This document shows, piece by piece, positions 1-6,484 of a stretch of DNA of 7,391 bases. Source of the DNA: an uncultured Synechococcus sp. (GTDB lineage: Bacteria; Cyanobacteriota; Cyanobacteriia; PCC-6307; Cyanobiaceae); contig CAJWAH010000067.1 of the NCBI GenBank assembly GCA_913020095.1, forward strand, positions 1 through 7,391. The letters are read 5' to 3'. The first letter of the stretch is position 1, and the number at the start of each line of letters is the position of its first letter. The translations under genes were made by a program, and so were the position numbers. A model generated the notes under the pieces. The model made no database searches and was not told where the DNA came from. It saw nothing but the letters and a program-made list of their open reading frames with translations.

Positions 1-736
1 ACGACACATTGGGGGTTGGAACCCGCAGAGCCAAACCGTCAAGTTTGCCTTTGACTTCGGGGTAAACCAGGGCCACTGCCTTAGCGGCACCGGTGGTGGT
101 GGGAACAATGTTCATGGCTGCAGCGCGGGCACGGCGCAGGTCGCGGTGGCTGGCATCAAGGATGCGCTGGTCACCGGTGTAGCTGTGCACCGTGGTCATC
201 GAGCCCTTAACGATGCCGAACTCCTGATCGATCACCTTGACGATCGGAGCCATGCAGTTGGTGGTGCAACTGGCATTGGACAGGATGTCGAAATCTTCGT
301 GGCGGTATTGATCGGCGTTCACGCCAACCACGAAAGTGCCGACGCCGGGGCCCTTACCAGGAGCGGTGAGGATCACCTTCTTGGCGCCAGCCTGGATGTG
401 CATGCTGGCCTTCTCGTCGGTGTTGAACACACCGGTCGACTCGATCACCAGATCAATGCCCCACTCCTTCCAAGGGAGGTTCAGGGGGTTGCGGTCTGAG
501 AAGCACTTGATCTCATGGCCATTGGCAATGATGGTGTTCTCGGTGTAGCCAATCTCAGCGTCCCTGATGCGACCCAGCATCGTGTCGTAGGTCAGCAGGT
601 GGGAGTTGGTGGCCGGATCGGAGGTGTCGTTCAGGCCCACCACTTCGATACCCGTGTTGGCACCGCGGCTCAGCCAGCAGCGCATGAAGTTGCGCCCGAT
701 GCGGCCGAAACCATTAATGGCAACACGAAGGGTCAT
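1..736 (-). CDS. gap2: Glyceraldehyde-3-phosphate dehydrogenase, NADP-dependent cyanobacterial type (partial, 3' end outside window)
   Basis: Reading the minus strand from the ATG at 736-734 gives 245 residues of an enzyme usually about 340 long; the C-terminus lies beyond the left edge. It interconverts 1,3-bisphosphoglycerate and glyceraldehyde-3-phosphate in the cytoplasm, in cyanobacteria mainly for the Calvin cycle. The N-terminal Rossmann motif INGFGRIGR (residues 8-16) binds the cofactor. The catalytic cysteine is Cys157 in SNASCTTNC, and the partner histidine is His184 in TTVHSYT. The sequence [14 protein letters not shown] (193-206) has Ala-Ser where strictly NAD-dependent enzymes have Leu-Pro, the known signature of the dual NAD(P) plastid/Gap2 class. 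This separates it from glycolytic Gap1. No Shine-Dalgarno site is visible; a small hairpin ends 7 nt before the start. It is divergent from murC. Identity is very sure; the Gap2 assignment rests on the signature and overall resemblance to known Gap2. Confidence 0.97.
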   Translation of the reverse strand, partial: MTLRVAINGFGRIGRNFMRCWLSRGANTGIEVVGLNDTSDPATNSHLLTYDTMLGRIRDAEIGYTENTIIANGHEIKCFSDRNPLNLPWKEWGIDLVIESTGVFNTDEKASMHIQAGAKKVILTAPGKGPGVGTFVVGVNADQYRHEDFDILSNASCTTNCMAPIVKVIDQEFGIVKGSMTTVHSYTGDQRILDASHRDLRRARAAAMNIVPTTTGAAKAVALVYPEVKGKLDGLALRVPTPNVS

Positions 737-743
737 AGCAATT

Positions 744-757
744 CGGGATAAATCCCG
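744..757 (-). promoter_or_regulatory. Palindrome in the gap2 5' leader
   Basis: The 14-bp sequence CGGGATAAATCCCG is a perfect inverted repeat (CGGGAT / ATCCCG around AA). In the gap2 mRNA it can form a 5-bp stem CGGGA/UCCCG with a UUUA loop. The hairpin ends 7 nt before the start codon, where a Shine-Dalgarno site would normally be. It could affect initiation or mRNA stability, or be a DNA operator just downstream of the transcription start. Confidence 0.4.
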
Positions 758-780
758 ACTATTGGGGAATTTGGCTGCCG

Positions 781-786
781 ATCATA
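781..786 (-). promoter_or_regulatory. Putative -10 element of gap2
   Basis: The minus strand reads TATGAT here, one mismatch from the TATAAT consensus. It would start transcription near 774 and give a leader of about 38 nt before the gap2 ATG. No convincing -35 hexamer sits 16-18 bp upstream (the best is CGAAAA). Weak -35 boxes are common in picocyanobacteria, so this remains a plausible inference and not a mapped promoter. Confidence 0.45.
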
Positions 787-787
787 C

Positions 788-825
788 AGACTCCGAATCG
801 AAGTTTTCGCTGCAATCTGGAGTCT
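788..825. promoter_or_regulatory. Inverted repeat AGACTCC / GGAGTCT upstream of gap2
   Basis: Perfect 7-bp half-sites lie at 788-794 and 819-825, with centres 31 bp apart, about three helical turns. The repeat directly abuts the putative gap2 -10 and would cover its spacer and -35 region. A smaller CGAA-GTT-TTCG hairpin lies between the arms. On the plus strand the right arm runs into five Ts (825-829), which resembles a terminator, but no plus-strand gene upstream would need one. An operator for a dimeric regulator is the other reading. Function is inferred only. Confidence 0.35.
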
Positions 826-853
826 TTTTAGTCCAGGCAGAGAGAACGGTTTT

Positions 854-901
854 ATGGTCTTTGCAGGCCCCTGTTTGCCTTGTCCCAGCCCCTCTCACTG
901 A
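854..901 (+). other. Possible 15-residue leader peptide overlapping the murC start
   Basis: An ATG at 854 opens a short frame encoding MVFAGPCLPCPSPSH, ending at TGA 899-901. A purine-rich GAGAG lies about 9 nt before it, a better start context than the TTG chosen for murC at 880. It overlaps the beginning of murC in another frame, so it could couple or limit murC translation. It may equally be a chance ORF in a non-coding leader; there is no homology evidence. Confidence 0.2.
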
Positions 902-2319
902 CGGCGGAGCAGCCGGTTCATTTCATCGGGGTTGGCGGCATTGGCATGTCAGCCATCGCAGGGATCCTGGCGGAGCGCAGCTACAACGTCACCGGCTCTG
1001 ATCCCAAGCAATCGGCGCAATCGCAATTGCTACGCCAACAGGGAGCCCGGGTTTTTCAACAGCAGAACGCAGCCACCATCGACGCCATCTGCTCTGGCGT
1101 CGACCGCTCACCCTTAGTGGTTGTCAGCAGCGCTGTTCCCGAAACCAATCCCGAGCTGGAAGCGGCCCGTGGGGCAGGCCTGCGGGTGGTGCATCGCTCA
1201 GAACTGCTGGCCTGGCTGATCAATGCGCAGCACAGCATCGCGGTTGCTGGCAGTCACGGCAAAACAACCACCAGCAGCTTGATCGCCAGCCTGCTCCACA
1301 GCGCTGGACTGGATCCCACGGCGATCATCGGCGGAGTGGTGCCCGCCTTCGGCAGCAATGCCCGCAATGGAGCCGGTGAGTGGCTCGTGGCTGAAGCCGA
1401 CGAATCCGATGGCTCCCTGGTCCGATTCCATCCCCAACTCGGGCTGATCACCAACCTCGAGCTCGACCACACCGACCACTACCCCAATCTCGACGCCCTC
1501 GTCGGCACGATGCGCCGCTTCAGCGGCAACTGCAGCAGCGTTTTGGCCAATCGGGATTGCCCGGTCTTGAGCTCAGAGCTGAGCGCTGACCACTGGTGGA
1601 GCCTTGAGGACAGCAGTTCCGCCCATTTCCGCGCTGTGCCCCTCAGCCTCGATGGGGCTGGATGCCGGGCCGACTACCTCGAAGACGGCAGGAGGCTGGG
1701 TGAGCTGACCTTGCCCATGGCCGGCATCCACAACCTCAGCAATGCCCTGGCGGCTGTGGCTGCCTGCCGTTTGGCCGGGGCCCCGTTCGCTGATCTGCAA
1801 GCGGCACTCACGGAGCTGGTTCCTCCAGGGCGCCGTTTTGATCTGCGCGGCGAATGGCAAGGCCGGTTGATCGTCGATGACTACGCCCACCACCCCAGCG
1901 AGGTGGACGCCACCTTGACCATGGCCCAGCTGATGGTGAGCAGCGGCCGCAGCACGCTTCCCTGGGTTCCCAAGCGAGTGGTGGCAGTGTTTCAACCGCA
2001 TCGCTACAGCCGCACGGCGCAATTCATGGAGCGTTTTGCCGAAGCCCTGAGCTGCGCTGATGAAGTGCTCGTGGCTCCGCTCTACAGCGCTGGGGAATCG
2101 CCGATCGAGGGTGTCAGCAGCGCCGCCCTCGCCGAACAAGTTCAACAAACGGGCCAGTCAGCCAGGGCCTTGGCCGACATGGACAGCCTGGTGGAAGCCG
2201 TTCAACAAAGCAGCAATGCAGGCGATCTGGTGCTGGTGATGGGCGCTGGAGACGTCAATCAGCTCTGGGGCCGCCTGCAATCCAGCGCCGATCAAAAAGG
2301 ATTGGCCACAGCCGCCTGA
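880..2319 (+). CDS. murC: UDP-N-acetylmuramate--L-alanine ligase
   Basis: This cytoplasmic enzyme uses ATP to add L-alanine to UDP-MurNAc, the first step of stem-peptide assembly. The 479-residue length is normal for the family. The N-terminal nucleotide-sugar domain has GVGGIGMSAIA (17-27). The ATP P-loop is GSHGKTTT (124-131, Lys128). Further Mur-ligase signatures are EADESDGS (172-179), NLELDHTDHY (192-201), HNLSNALAA (284-292), DDYAHHPSE (333-341) and FQPHRYSRT (371-379). The start is the TTG at 880, because no in-frame ATG or GTG exists between the upstream TAG (829-831) and the glycine-rich motif; an in-frame CTG at 871 is the only other upstream candidate. GCAGG at 863-867 is a weak, distant Shine-Dalgarno site. 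The stop lies 3 nt before murB, so the two are almost certainly co-transcribed. Function is very sure; the exact start is less so. Confidence 0.96.
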   Translation: MSQPLSLTAEQPVHFIGVGGIGMSAIAGILAERSYNVTGSDPKQSAQSQLLRQQGARVFQQQNAATIDAICSGVDRSPLVVVSSAVPETNPELEAARGAGLRVVHRSELLAWLINAQHSIAVAGSHGKTTTSSLIASLLHSAGLDPTAIIGGVVPAFGSNARNGAGEWLVAEADESDGSLVRFHPQLGLITNLELDHTDHYPNLDALVGTMRRFSGNCSSVLANRDCPVLSSELSADHWWSLEDSSSAHFRAVPLSLDGAGCRADYLEDGRRLGELTLPMAGIHNLSNALAAVAACRLAGAPFADLQAALTELVPPGRRFDLRGEWQGRLIVDDYAHHPSEVDATLTMAQLMVSSGRSTLPWVPKRVVAVFQPHRYSRTAQFMERFAEALSCADEVLVAPLYSAGESPIEGVSSAALAEQVQQTGQSARALADMDSLVEAVQQSSNAGDLVLVMGAGDVNQLWGRLQSSADQKGLATAA

Positions 2320-2322
2320 ACC

Positions 2323-3240
2323 ATGGAGATCCCCTCCGATCTCAACCTGCGCAAAGACGTGCCCCTGGGGGACTTCACCACCTGGAAGGTGGGCGGTGCT
2401 GCCGACTTCTTCGCTGAACCCGACAGCAGCGATCAACTCGAAGCCCTGGTGCATTGGGGCAGGCAGGAGCAGCTGCCGATGCGCTTCATCGGAGCTGGCT
2501 CCAACCTGCTGATCAGCGACGACGGCCTTGCCGGCCTGGTGATCTGCAGCCGCCGCTTGCAGGGATCACAAATGGAGCCCACCACCGGACTCATCGAAGC
2601 CCAGGCCGGTGAACCGCTACCAACGCTGGCCCGGCGGGCTGCGAAGGCCGGCTTGAGCGGACTGGAGTGGTCGGTTGGAATCCCCGGAACCGTGGGCGGC
2701 GCCGTTGTTATGAACGCTGGAGCCCAAGGGGGTTGCATCGCTGAAAGCCTGATGGATGCCACCGTGCTGGATCCCAGCAGCGGCCAAACACGGAGCATGA
2801 GCTGCCGTGAGCTCGATTACGACTACCGCCACAGCGCGCTGCAAAGCGAGCCTTTGGTGGTGCTCTCGGCCCGTTTCAAGCTGCAAGCAGGCGGGGACCC
2901 CAGCGAGCTCAGTGCTCGCACCAGCAGCAATCTCCACAAGCGCACCAGCACCCAGCCCTACCAACTTCCCAGCTGCGGCAGTGTCTTTCGCAACCCCGAA
3001 CCCCAAAAAGCAGGGCGGCTGATTGAGGGCCTGGGTTTAAAGGGTCACCGCATTGGTGGCGCGGAAGTCTCCACCCTGCATGCCAATTTCATCGTCAACA
3101 CCGGCAACGCCCAAGCCGCCGACATGGATGCGCTGATCCGCCATGTTCAGGCCGTGGTGCAGCAGGCCCATGGGCTGCAGTTGCATCCTGAAGTGATGCG
3201 GCTGGGTTGCTTCGCCAAATCCCAGGCAGCTGCGGCCTAA
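2323..3240 (+). CDS. murB: UDP-N-acetylenolpyruvoylglucosamine reductase, type II
   Basis: This cytoplasmic FAD enzyme uses NADPH to reduce UDP-GlcNAc-enolpyruvate to UDP-MurNAc, the substrate MurC then uses. It has 305 residues, the size of the shorter type II form. The FAD-binding part includes [12 protein letters not shown] (19-30), [12 protein letters not shown] (57-68) and [19 protein letters not shown] (116-134). Arg169 in YDYRHS matches the active-site arginine region. The catalytic serine is Ser220 in CGSVFRNP, followed by [19 protein letters not shown] (241-259). The C-terminal acid is Glu290 in HPEV. The SVFRNP context and the short length fit type II and not the E. coli type I enzyme. 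The ATG at 2323 is 3 nt after the murC stop with no nearby Shine-Dalgarno site, which suggests translational coupling. Confidence 0.97.
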   Translation: MEIPSDLNLRKDVPLGDFTTWKVGGAADFFAEPDSSDQLEALVHWGRQEQLPMRFIGAGSNLLISDDGLAGLVICSRRLQGSQMEPTTGLIEAQAGEPLPTLARRAAKAGLSGLEWSVGIPGTVGGAVVMNAGAQGGCIAESLMDATVLDPSSGQTRSMSCRELDYDYRHSALQSEPLVVLSARFKLQAGGDPSELSARTSSNLHKRTSTQPYQLPSCGSVFRNPEPQKAGRLIEGLGLKGHRIGGAEVSTLHANFIVNTGNAQAADMDALIRHVQAVVQQAHGLQLHPEVMRLGCFAKSQAAAA

Positions 3241-3264
3241 CCTGGCGGGCCCTTCTTCATTGGC

Positions 3265-3600
3265 ATGGCTGGATTCGGTCTCCCCAACTTCGGTCAGCTG
3301 ACAGAAGCGTTCAAAAAAGCTCAGCAAATCCAGCAGGACGCTCAGAAACTGCAAGAAGAGCTCGATGCCATGGAGATCGAGGGCAGCAGCGTCGACGGGA
3401 AGGCCAGCATTTGGCTGTCCGGCAACCAACAGCCCCTGCGCGTGCGCCTAGCTCCCGAGCTGTTGGCTAGCGGTCAAGAAGCCACCGAAGCCGCCACCCT
3501 CGAAGCACTCCAAAACGCCTACGCCCAATCCACCGCAACCATGAAAGAGCGGATGGAAGAACTCACTGGCGGACTGAACCTGCCAGGACTGGGGGGCTGA
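3265..3600 (+). CDS. Nucleoid-associated protein, YbaB/EbfC family
   Basis: The 111-residue protein has the family layout. A glycine-rich N-terminus ([12 protein letters not shown]) is followed by a long helix of the [19 protein letters not shown] type (16-34). Next comes a beta hairpin with [16 protein letters not shown] (38-53), then a C-terminal helix ending in [11 protein letters not shown]. Family members form dimers that bind DNA with little sequence specificity and affect nucleoid structure and gene expression. In E. coli the gene sits between dnaX and recR. Here it follows murB by 24 nt and is probably the last gene of a murC-murB operon. Its stop is 1 nt from the opposing stop of rsgA. 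No target genes can be inferred from the sequence. Confidence 0.93.
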   Translation: MAGFGLPNFGQLTEAFKKAQQIQQDAQKLQEELDAMEIEGSSVDGKASIWLSGNQQPLRVRLAPELLASGQEATEAATLEALQNAYAQSTATMKERMEELTGGLNLPGLGG

Positions 3601-3608
3601 TTCAGCCC
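3594..3608. terminator. Perfect 15-bp palindrome spanning two convergent stop codons
   Basis: GGGCTGA-T-TCAGCCC is centred on base 3601, the only base between the ybaB-family gene and rsgA. Each arm contains the TGA stop of one gene, so both mRNAs would end in the same hairpin (GGGCTG/CAGCCC around AUU). No T-run follows on either strand, so it is not a standard intrinsic terminator. It may mark or protect both 3' ends. The hairpin is certain as sequence; the termination role is inferred. Confidence 0.4.
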
Positions 3609-4468
3609 ATCAGCTCCACATAACTGGGGTAGCGCTCCCATTGCCGCTGCAGGCCGCAGCCCGGCTCCTGCAGATGTCGGCAATTGCGAAATCGGCAGCG
3701 CACCCCGGCCTCCAGCTGCTGGCGGATTTCAGGGAAGAGTTGCGCCACAAGCTCAGGATCAGCAGGCAACTCCGGTCGATTGAACCCCGGGGTGTCCGCC
3801 AACAGTCCGCCGGATGGCAGATCGTGCAATTCCACATGGCGGGTGGTGTGGCGACCCCGCTGCAACTTGCCCGAAACCGCGGCGGTGCGGAGCTGCAGGT
3901 CAGGCACCAAGGCATTGAGCAAGCTGCTTTTGCCCACACCGCTAGGACCACACAGCACCGCCACCCCACGACTCAACCGATCCTCGAGAGCCGCTAAGCG
4001 AGCGGGATCATGGCGGCTGATCGCCAGGGCCTGATAGCCCCAGCCCACCAGGCGATCCAGCCATTGCTGCCGCTGCTGGGCGGACACCAAATCCGCCTTA
4101 CTCAACACCGGGATCACCTCAGCGCCGGCGGTTTCGGCGCTCAATAAAAAGCGGCTGAGGCTCTCGGGATCGATGGCCGGCTGGGCTAACGCCATCACCA
4201 CGAGCACCTGATCCACATTGGCCAAGGCCGGGCGCTGCAATTGGTTGCGGCGAGGCTCCAAGGACCCCACCGCCGCGCGGCCTTCAATCCAATCGCAACC
4301 CTCGACGCCAACCCGGTCGCCCACCATCACCTTCAAGCCGCCATGGGCCAAGCGAGCCCGGCGCGTGCAAAGCAACAGCCTGCGCCCATCAGGGCCGGGA
4401 TGATCCAGGCGCACCCGCAGGTAGTTGGCCTCCAAGGCCATCACCTGGGCGGCGAAGGGTTCAGGCAC
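3602..4468 (-). CDS. rsgA: Small ribosomal subunit biogenesis GTPase RsgA
   Basis: RsgA checks late 30S-subunit assembly and releases other maturation factors on GTP hydrolysis. The 288 residues begin with an OB-fold-like RNA-binding part (about 1-70). A circularly permuted GTPase domain follows, with its motifs in the diagnostic G4-G1-G3 order: SKAD (123-126), the P-loop GPSGVGKSSLLN (174-185), a threonine-rich switch RGRHTTRH (204-211) and DTPGF (225-229). The C-terminal zinc motif is Cys258-x4-Cys263-x-His265-x5-Cys271. G4 has Ser where Asn is usual, and the tail after the zinc motif is short (ends ERYPSYVELMG). The start is a GTG at 4468-4466, overlapping the stop of the TusA-like gene by 8 nt; no Shine-Dalgarno site is seen, so coupled translation is likely. 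It is the last gene of the grpE-dnaJ-tusA-like-rsgA operon. Confidence 0.95.
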   Translation of the reverse strand: MPEPFAAQVMALEANYLRVRLDHPGPDGRRLLLCTRRARLAHGGLKVMVGDRVGVEGCDWIEGRAAVGSLEPRRNQLQRPALANVDQVLVVMALAQPAIDPESLSRFLLSAETAGAEVIPVLSKADLVSAQQRQQWLDRLVGWGYQALAISRHDPARLAALEDRLSRGVAVLCGPSGVGKSSLLNALVPDLQLRTAAVSGKLQRGRHTTRHVELHDLPSGGLLADTPGFNRPELPADPELVAQLFPEIRQQLEAGVRCRFRNCRHLQEPGCGLQRQWERYPSYVELMG

Positions 4469-4688
4469 GGATGATCAACAACCGCACCGAGCCATCGCTC
4501 TGTTGCTGCCGCTGCATCTGCTGCACCAGCGCCGCGGCCGCCCCATCACCCTGCAAGGCCGCGCACACCAACGCGTCGGGTTCACCGGCATCGAGGAGCA
4601 CCTCAAGTTGCTCACCGCTGGCCAATTTCTCGAGGGCGAGCTGCGTACGGATGAAATTCAACGGGCATGGGGTGCCCCGCAAGTCCAT
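4461..4688 (-). CDS. TusA-like sulfurtransferase family protein
   Basis: The 75-residue protein opens with MDLRGTPCPLNFIR, the TusA/SirA-like signature with its sulfur-carrying cysteine at Cys8. LEVLLDAGEPDALV (28-41) corresponds to the central strand and following turn, and VRLLIIRA is the last strand. TusA proteins carry persulfide sulfur for tRNA 2-thiouridine, molybdenum cofactor or other sulfur transfers; which applies here is unknown. The second proline of the usual CPxP motif is Asn11. The N-terminus is very short: the ATG follows the dnaJ TAG stop directly and in the same frame, so it cannot extend upstream. Its stop overlaps the rsgA GTG start by 8 nt. Family assignment is firm; the physiological role is not. 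Confidence 0.88.
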   Translation of the reverse strand: MDLRGTPCPLNFIRTQLALEKLASGEQLEVLLDAGEPDALVCAALQGDGAAAALVQQMQRQQQSDGSVRLLIIRA

Positions 4689-5798
4689 CTAGCTGAACAG
4701 GCCGCCAAACAAACCACCTTTGCCCTTGGGATGGGTGGTGGAAATTGAGGCCAGCTCCTGCAGCAGCTCACGCTCGCGCGGTTCGAGCTTGCCGGGCAAC
4801 TGCACGTTGATGGTGAACAGGTGATTGCCCCGCGCTACCGGGTTGCCCAACCGGGGCACACCGTGATCTTTCAAGGTCAGCACCGCACCGGGCTGGGTGC
4901 CGGCAGGAATGGGCAACTCCACAGGTCCATCAACGGTGTCGACCTGCACCTTGTCGCCAAGGATCCCCTGCAGATAGCTGATCTTCAGCTCGGAGTGGAT
5001 GTTGATGCCATCGCGGCGCAGCTTGGAATCGCTTTGGACATACAGCACCACATACAAATCACCCGCAGGAGCTCCCCGCTGGCCGGCATTGCCCTCGCCG
5101 CTCACCCGCAGCCGCGTACCGGAATCAACGCCCGCTGGGATGTTGACCCGTAGACGCTTGCGCACCTGCTGCACCCCTTGGCCGCTGCAATCGGGGCAAG
5201 GATCCGCAATCACCTGACCGGTGCCTTCACAAGCTGGGCAAGGGGCCACTTGGGTGAAGGTGCCAAACGGCGTGCGCGTGGCCCGGCGCACCTGGCCAGC
5301 ACCACCGCAGGTGCTGCAGGTCACAGGGCCTGAACCCTTCTTGGCGCCGCTGCCGTTGCAGGTGCCGCAGGTTTCCAGATGGCGGATCTGAATCTCCTTC
5401 TCGCCGCCAAAGACCGCATCGCGGAAGCTGATGTTGAGGTCAAAGCGCAGGTCATCGCCTTGCCGCGGGCCCCGCTGCCGTTGGGGGCCACCGGCTGAGC
5501 CGCCAAAGCCGCTGAAGAACGTTTCAAACAGGTCGGCAAAGCCGCCCATGTCGCCCATGTCGGGCATGCCGCCAGCGGCACCAGACACGCCGGCTTCACC
5601 AAACTGGTCGTAGCGGGCGCGGGTTTGGGGGTCGCCGAGCACCTCATAGGCGCGGCCGATCTCCTTGAACTTGTCCTCAGCACCAGGATCCTTGTTGACA
5701 TCCGGGTGGTACTGACGCGCCATGCGCCGGTAGGCGCGCTTCAGCGTGTCGGCATCGGCATCACGATCAACACCCAGCAGCTGGTAGTAATCCGCCAT
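4689..5798 (-). CDS. dnaJ: Chaperone protein DnaJ (type I Hsp40)
   Basis: The 369-residue J-protein delivers clients to DnaK and stimulates its ATPase. The J domain (about 1-68) carries HPD at 31-33. A Gly/Phe/Met-rich linker (about 71-108) includes [14 protein letters not shown]. Four zinc-finger repeats follow: CGTCNGSG (144-151), CSTCGGAG (161-168), CPACEGTG (187-194) and CPDCSGQG (201-208). Two C-terminal substrate-binding domains continue to about 340, and the tail is Gly-rich (GGLFGGLFS). All four CxxCxGxG units make it a complete type I DnaJ. The ATG shares one base with the grpE stop (TGATG), with GAGGG about 6 nt upstream as Shine-Dalgarno site. The TAG stop is followed directly by the TusA-like ATG in the same frame. 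Cyanobacteria have several J-proteins; the grpE linkage suggests this is the main partner of a DnaK. Confidence 0.97.
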   Translation of the reverse strand: MADYYQLLGVDRDADADTLKRAYRRMARQYHPDVNKDPGAEDKFKEIGRAYEVLGDPQTRARYDQFGEAGVSGAAGGMPDMGDMGGFADLFETFFSGFGGSAGGPQRQRGPRQGDDLRFDLNISFRDAVFGGEKEIQIRHLETCGTCNGSGAKKGSGPVTCSTCGGAGQVRRATRTPFGTFTQVAPCPACEGTGQVIADPCPDCSGQGVQQVRKRLRVNIPAGVDSGTRLRVSGEGNAGQRGAPAGDLYVVLYVQSDSKLRRDGINIHSELKISYLQGILGDKVQVDTVDGPVELPIPAGTQPGAVLTLKDHGVPRLGNPVARGNHLFTINVQLPGKLEPRERELLQELASISTTHPKGKGGLFGGLFS

Positions 5799-6484
5799 CA
5801 GTTGCCCTCAGCCGGAGCTGACTCCGGGGCCGCTGCAGGGCCTGGACCCATCGACACCTTGACCATGGCGTGGCGCAGCACGCGGCCATCAAGGTGATAG
5901 CCCCGCTGCAGCTCTTCCATCACCACATCTTCGGAATGGGCATCGCTGGGCTCCCGCAGCACGGCTTCATGCAGGGTGGGATCAAAGGGTTCACCTTCCA
6001 CGCGCATGGGGGAAACACCCAGCTGCTTCAGCACATCCACCAGCTGCTTGTAGAGCCCCTGATAACTGCGGTGCAGGGCTTGAGCCTCTTCACCCTCAGG
6101 GTTCAGCTGCTGACGGGCCCGCTCAAAGTTGTCCACCACGGGCAAGATCTCGCCGAGGGTGCTGCAGGTGAGCTGCAGCTTGAGATCTTCGGCGTCCCGT
6201 TGCTGGCGCTTGCGGAAGTTGTCGAAATCAGCCGCAATGCGCATGTATTGACTGCGCACGGTCTCGTGCTCCTGCCGCAAGGAGGTGAGCTCAGCCTCCA
6301 AAGCAGCTGCGCGATCACCGCTCTCAGCTTGGGCTTCAGGGGCCTCAGCGGTGGTCTCTGGCTCGGCTGCAGCAGCCTCAGCGGCAGGCTGCTCGGCTTG
6401 AGCCTCAGCAGTGGGTTGTTGCTGATCCTCCACGCTGACTTCAGCCTCGGAGGGAGAGGGGGAAGCAGGAGGCTCGGCGGTCAT
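5798..6484 (-). CDS. grpE: Nucleotide exchange factor GrpE
   Basis: GrpE dimers release ADP from DnaK and so drive the chaperone cycle. From the ATG at 6484 the protein has 228 residues. Residues 1-57 are a low-complexity Ala/Glu/Pro/Gln-rich, probably disordered tail. A long helix (about 57-105) contains [19 protein letters not shown] (82-100). Conserved core motifs are [13 protein letters not shown] (111-123), [12 protein letters not shown] (164-175) and [17 protein letters not shown] (194-210). The frame also opens at an in-frame TTG at 6538, adding 18 residues unlike GrpE ([11 protein letters not shown]...). I prefer the ATG, although neither has a clear Shine-Dalgarno site. It is the first gene of the grpE-dnaJ-tusA-like-rsgA operon and overlaps dnaJ by one base. 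No CIRCE heat-shock element is visible upstream. Confidence 0.95.
   Translation of the reverse strand: MTAEPPASPSPSEAEVSVEDQQQPTAEAQAEQPAAEAAAAEPETTAEAPEAQAESGDRAAALEAELTSLRQEHETVRSQYMRIAADFDNFRKRQQRDAEDLKLQLTCSTLGEILPVVDNFERARQQLNPEGEEAQALHRSYQGLYKQLVDVLKQLGVSPMRVEGEPFDPTLHEAVLREPSDAHSEDVVMEELQRGYHLDGRVLRHAMVKVSMGPGPAAAPESAPAEGN

Noticed and set aside
146..751. Open frames on the plus strand opposite gap2
   Set aside because: The minus strand encodes an unambiguous Gap2 with catalytic Cys157 and His184; the plus-strand frames are shadows.
1573..2148. A 191-codon open frame on the minus strand inside murC
   Set aside because: It lies wholly opposite MurC residues with conserved Mur-ligase motifs. 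Its translation shows no family resemblance, so it is a shadow frame.
5547..5570. Short tandem repeat in dnaJ (CCCATGTCG twice)
   Set aside because: It encodes the Gly/Met part of the J-protein linker (MGDMGG) and is explained by low-complexity coding.
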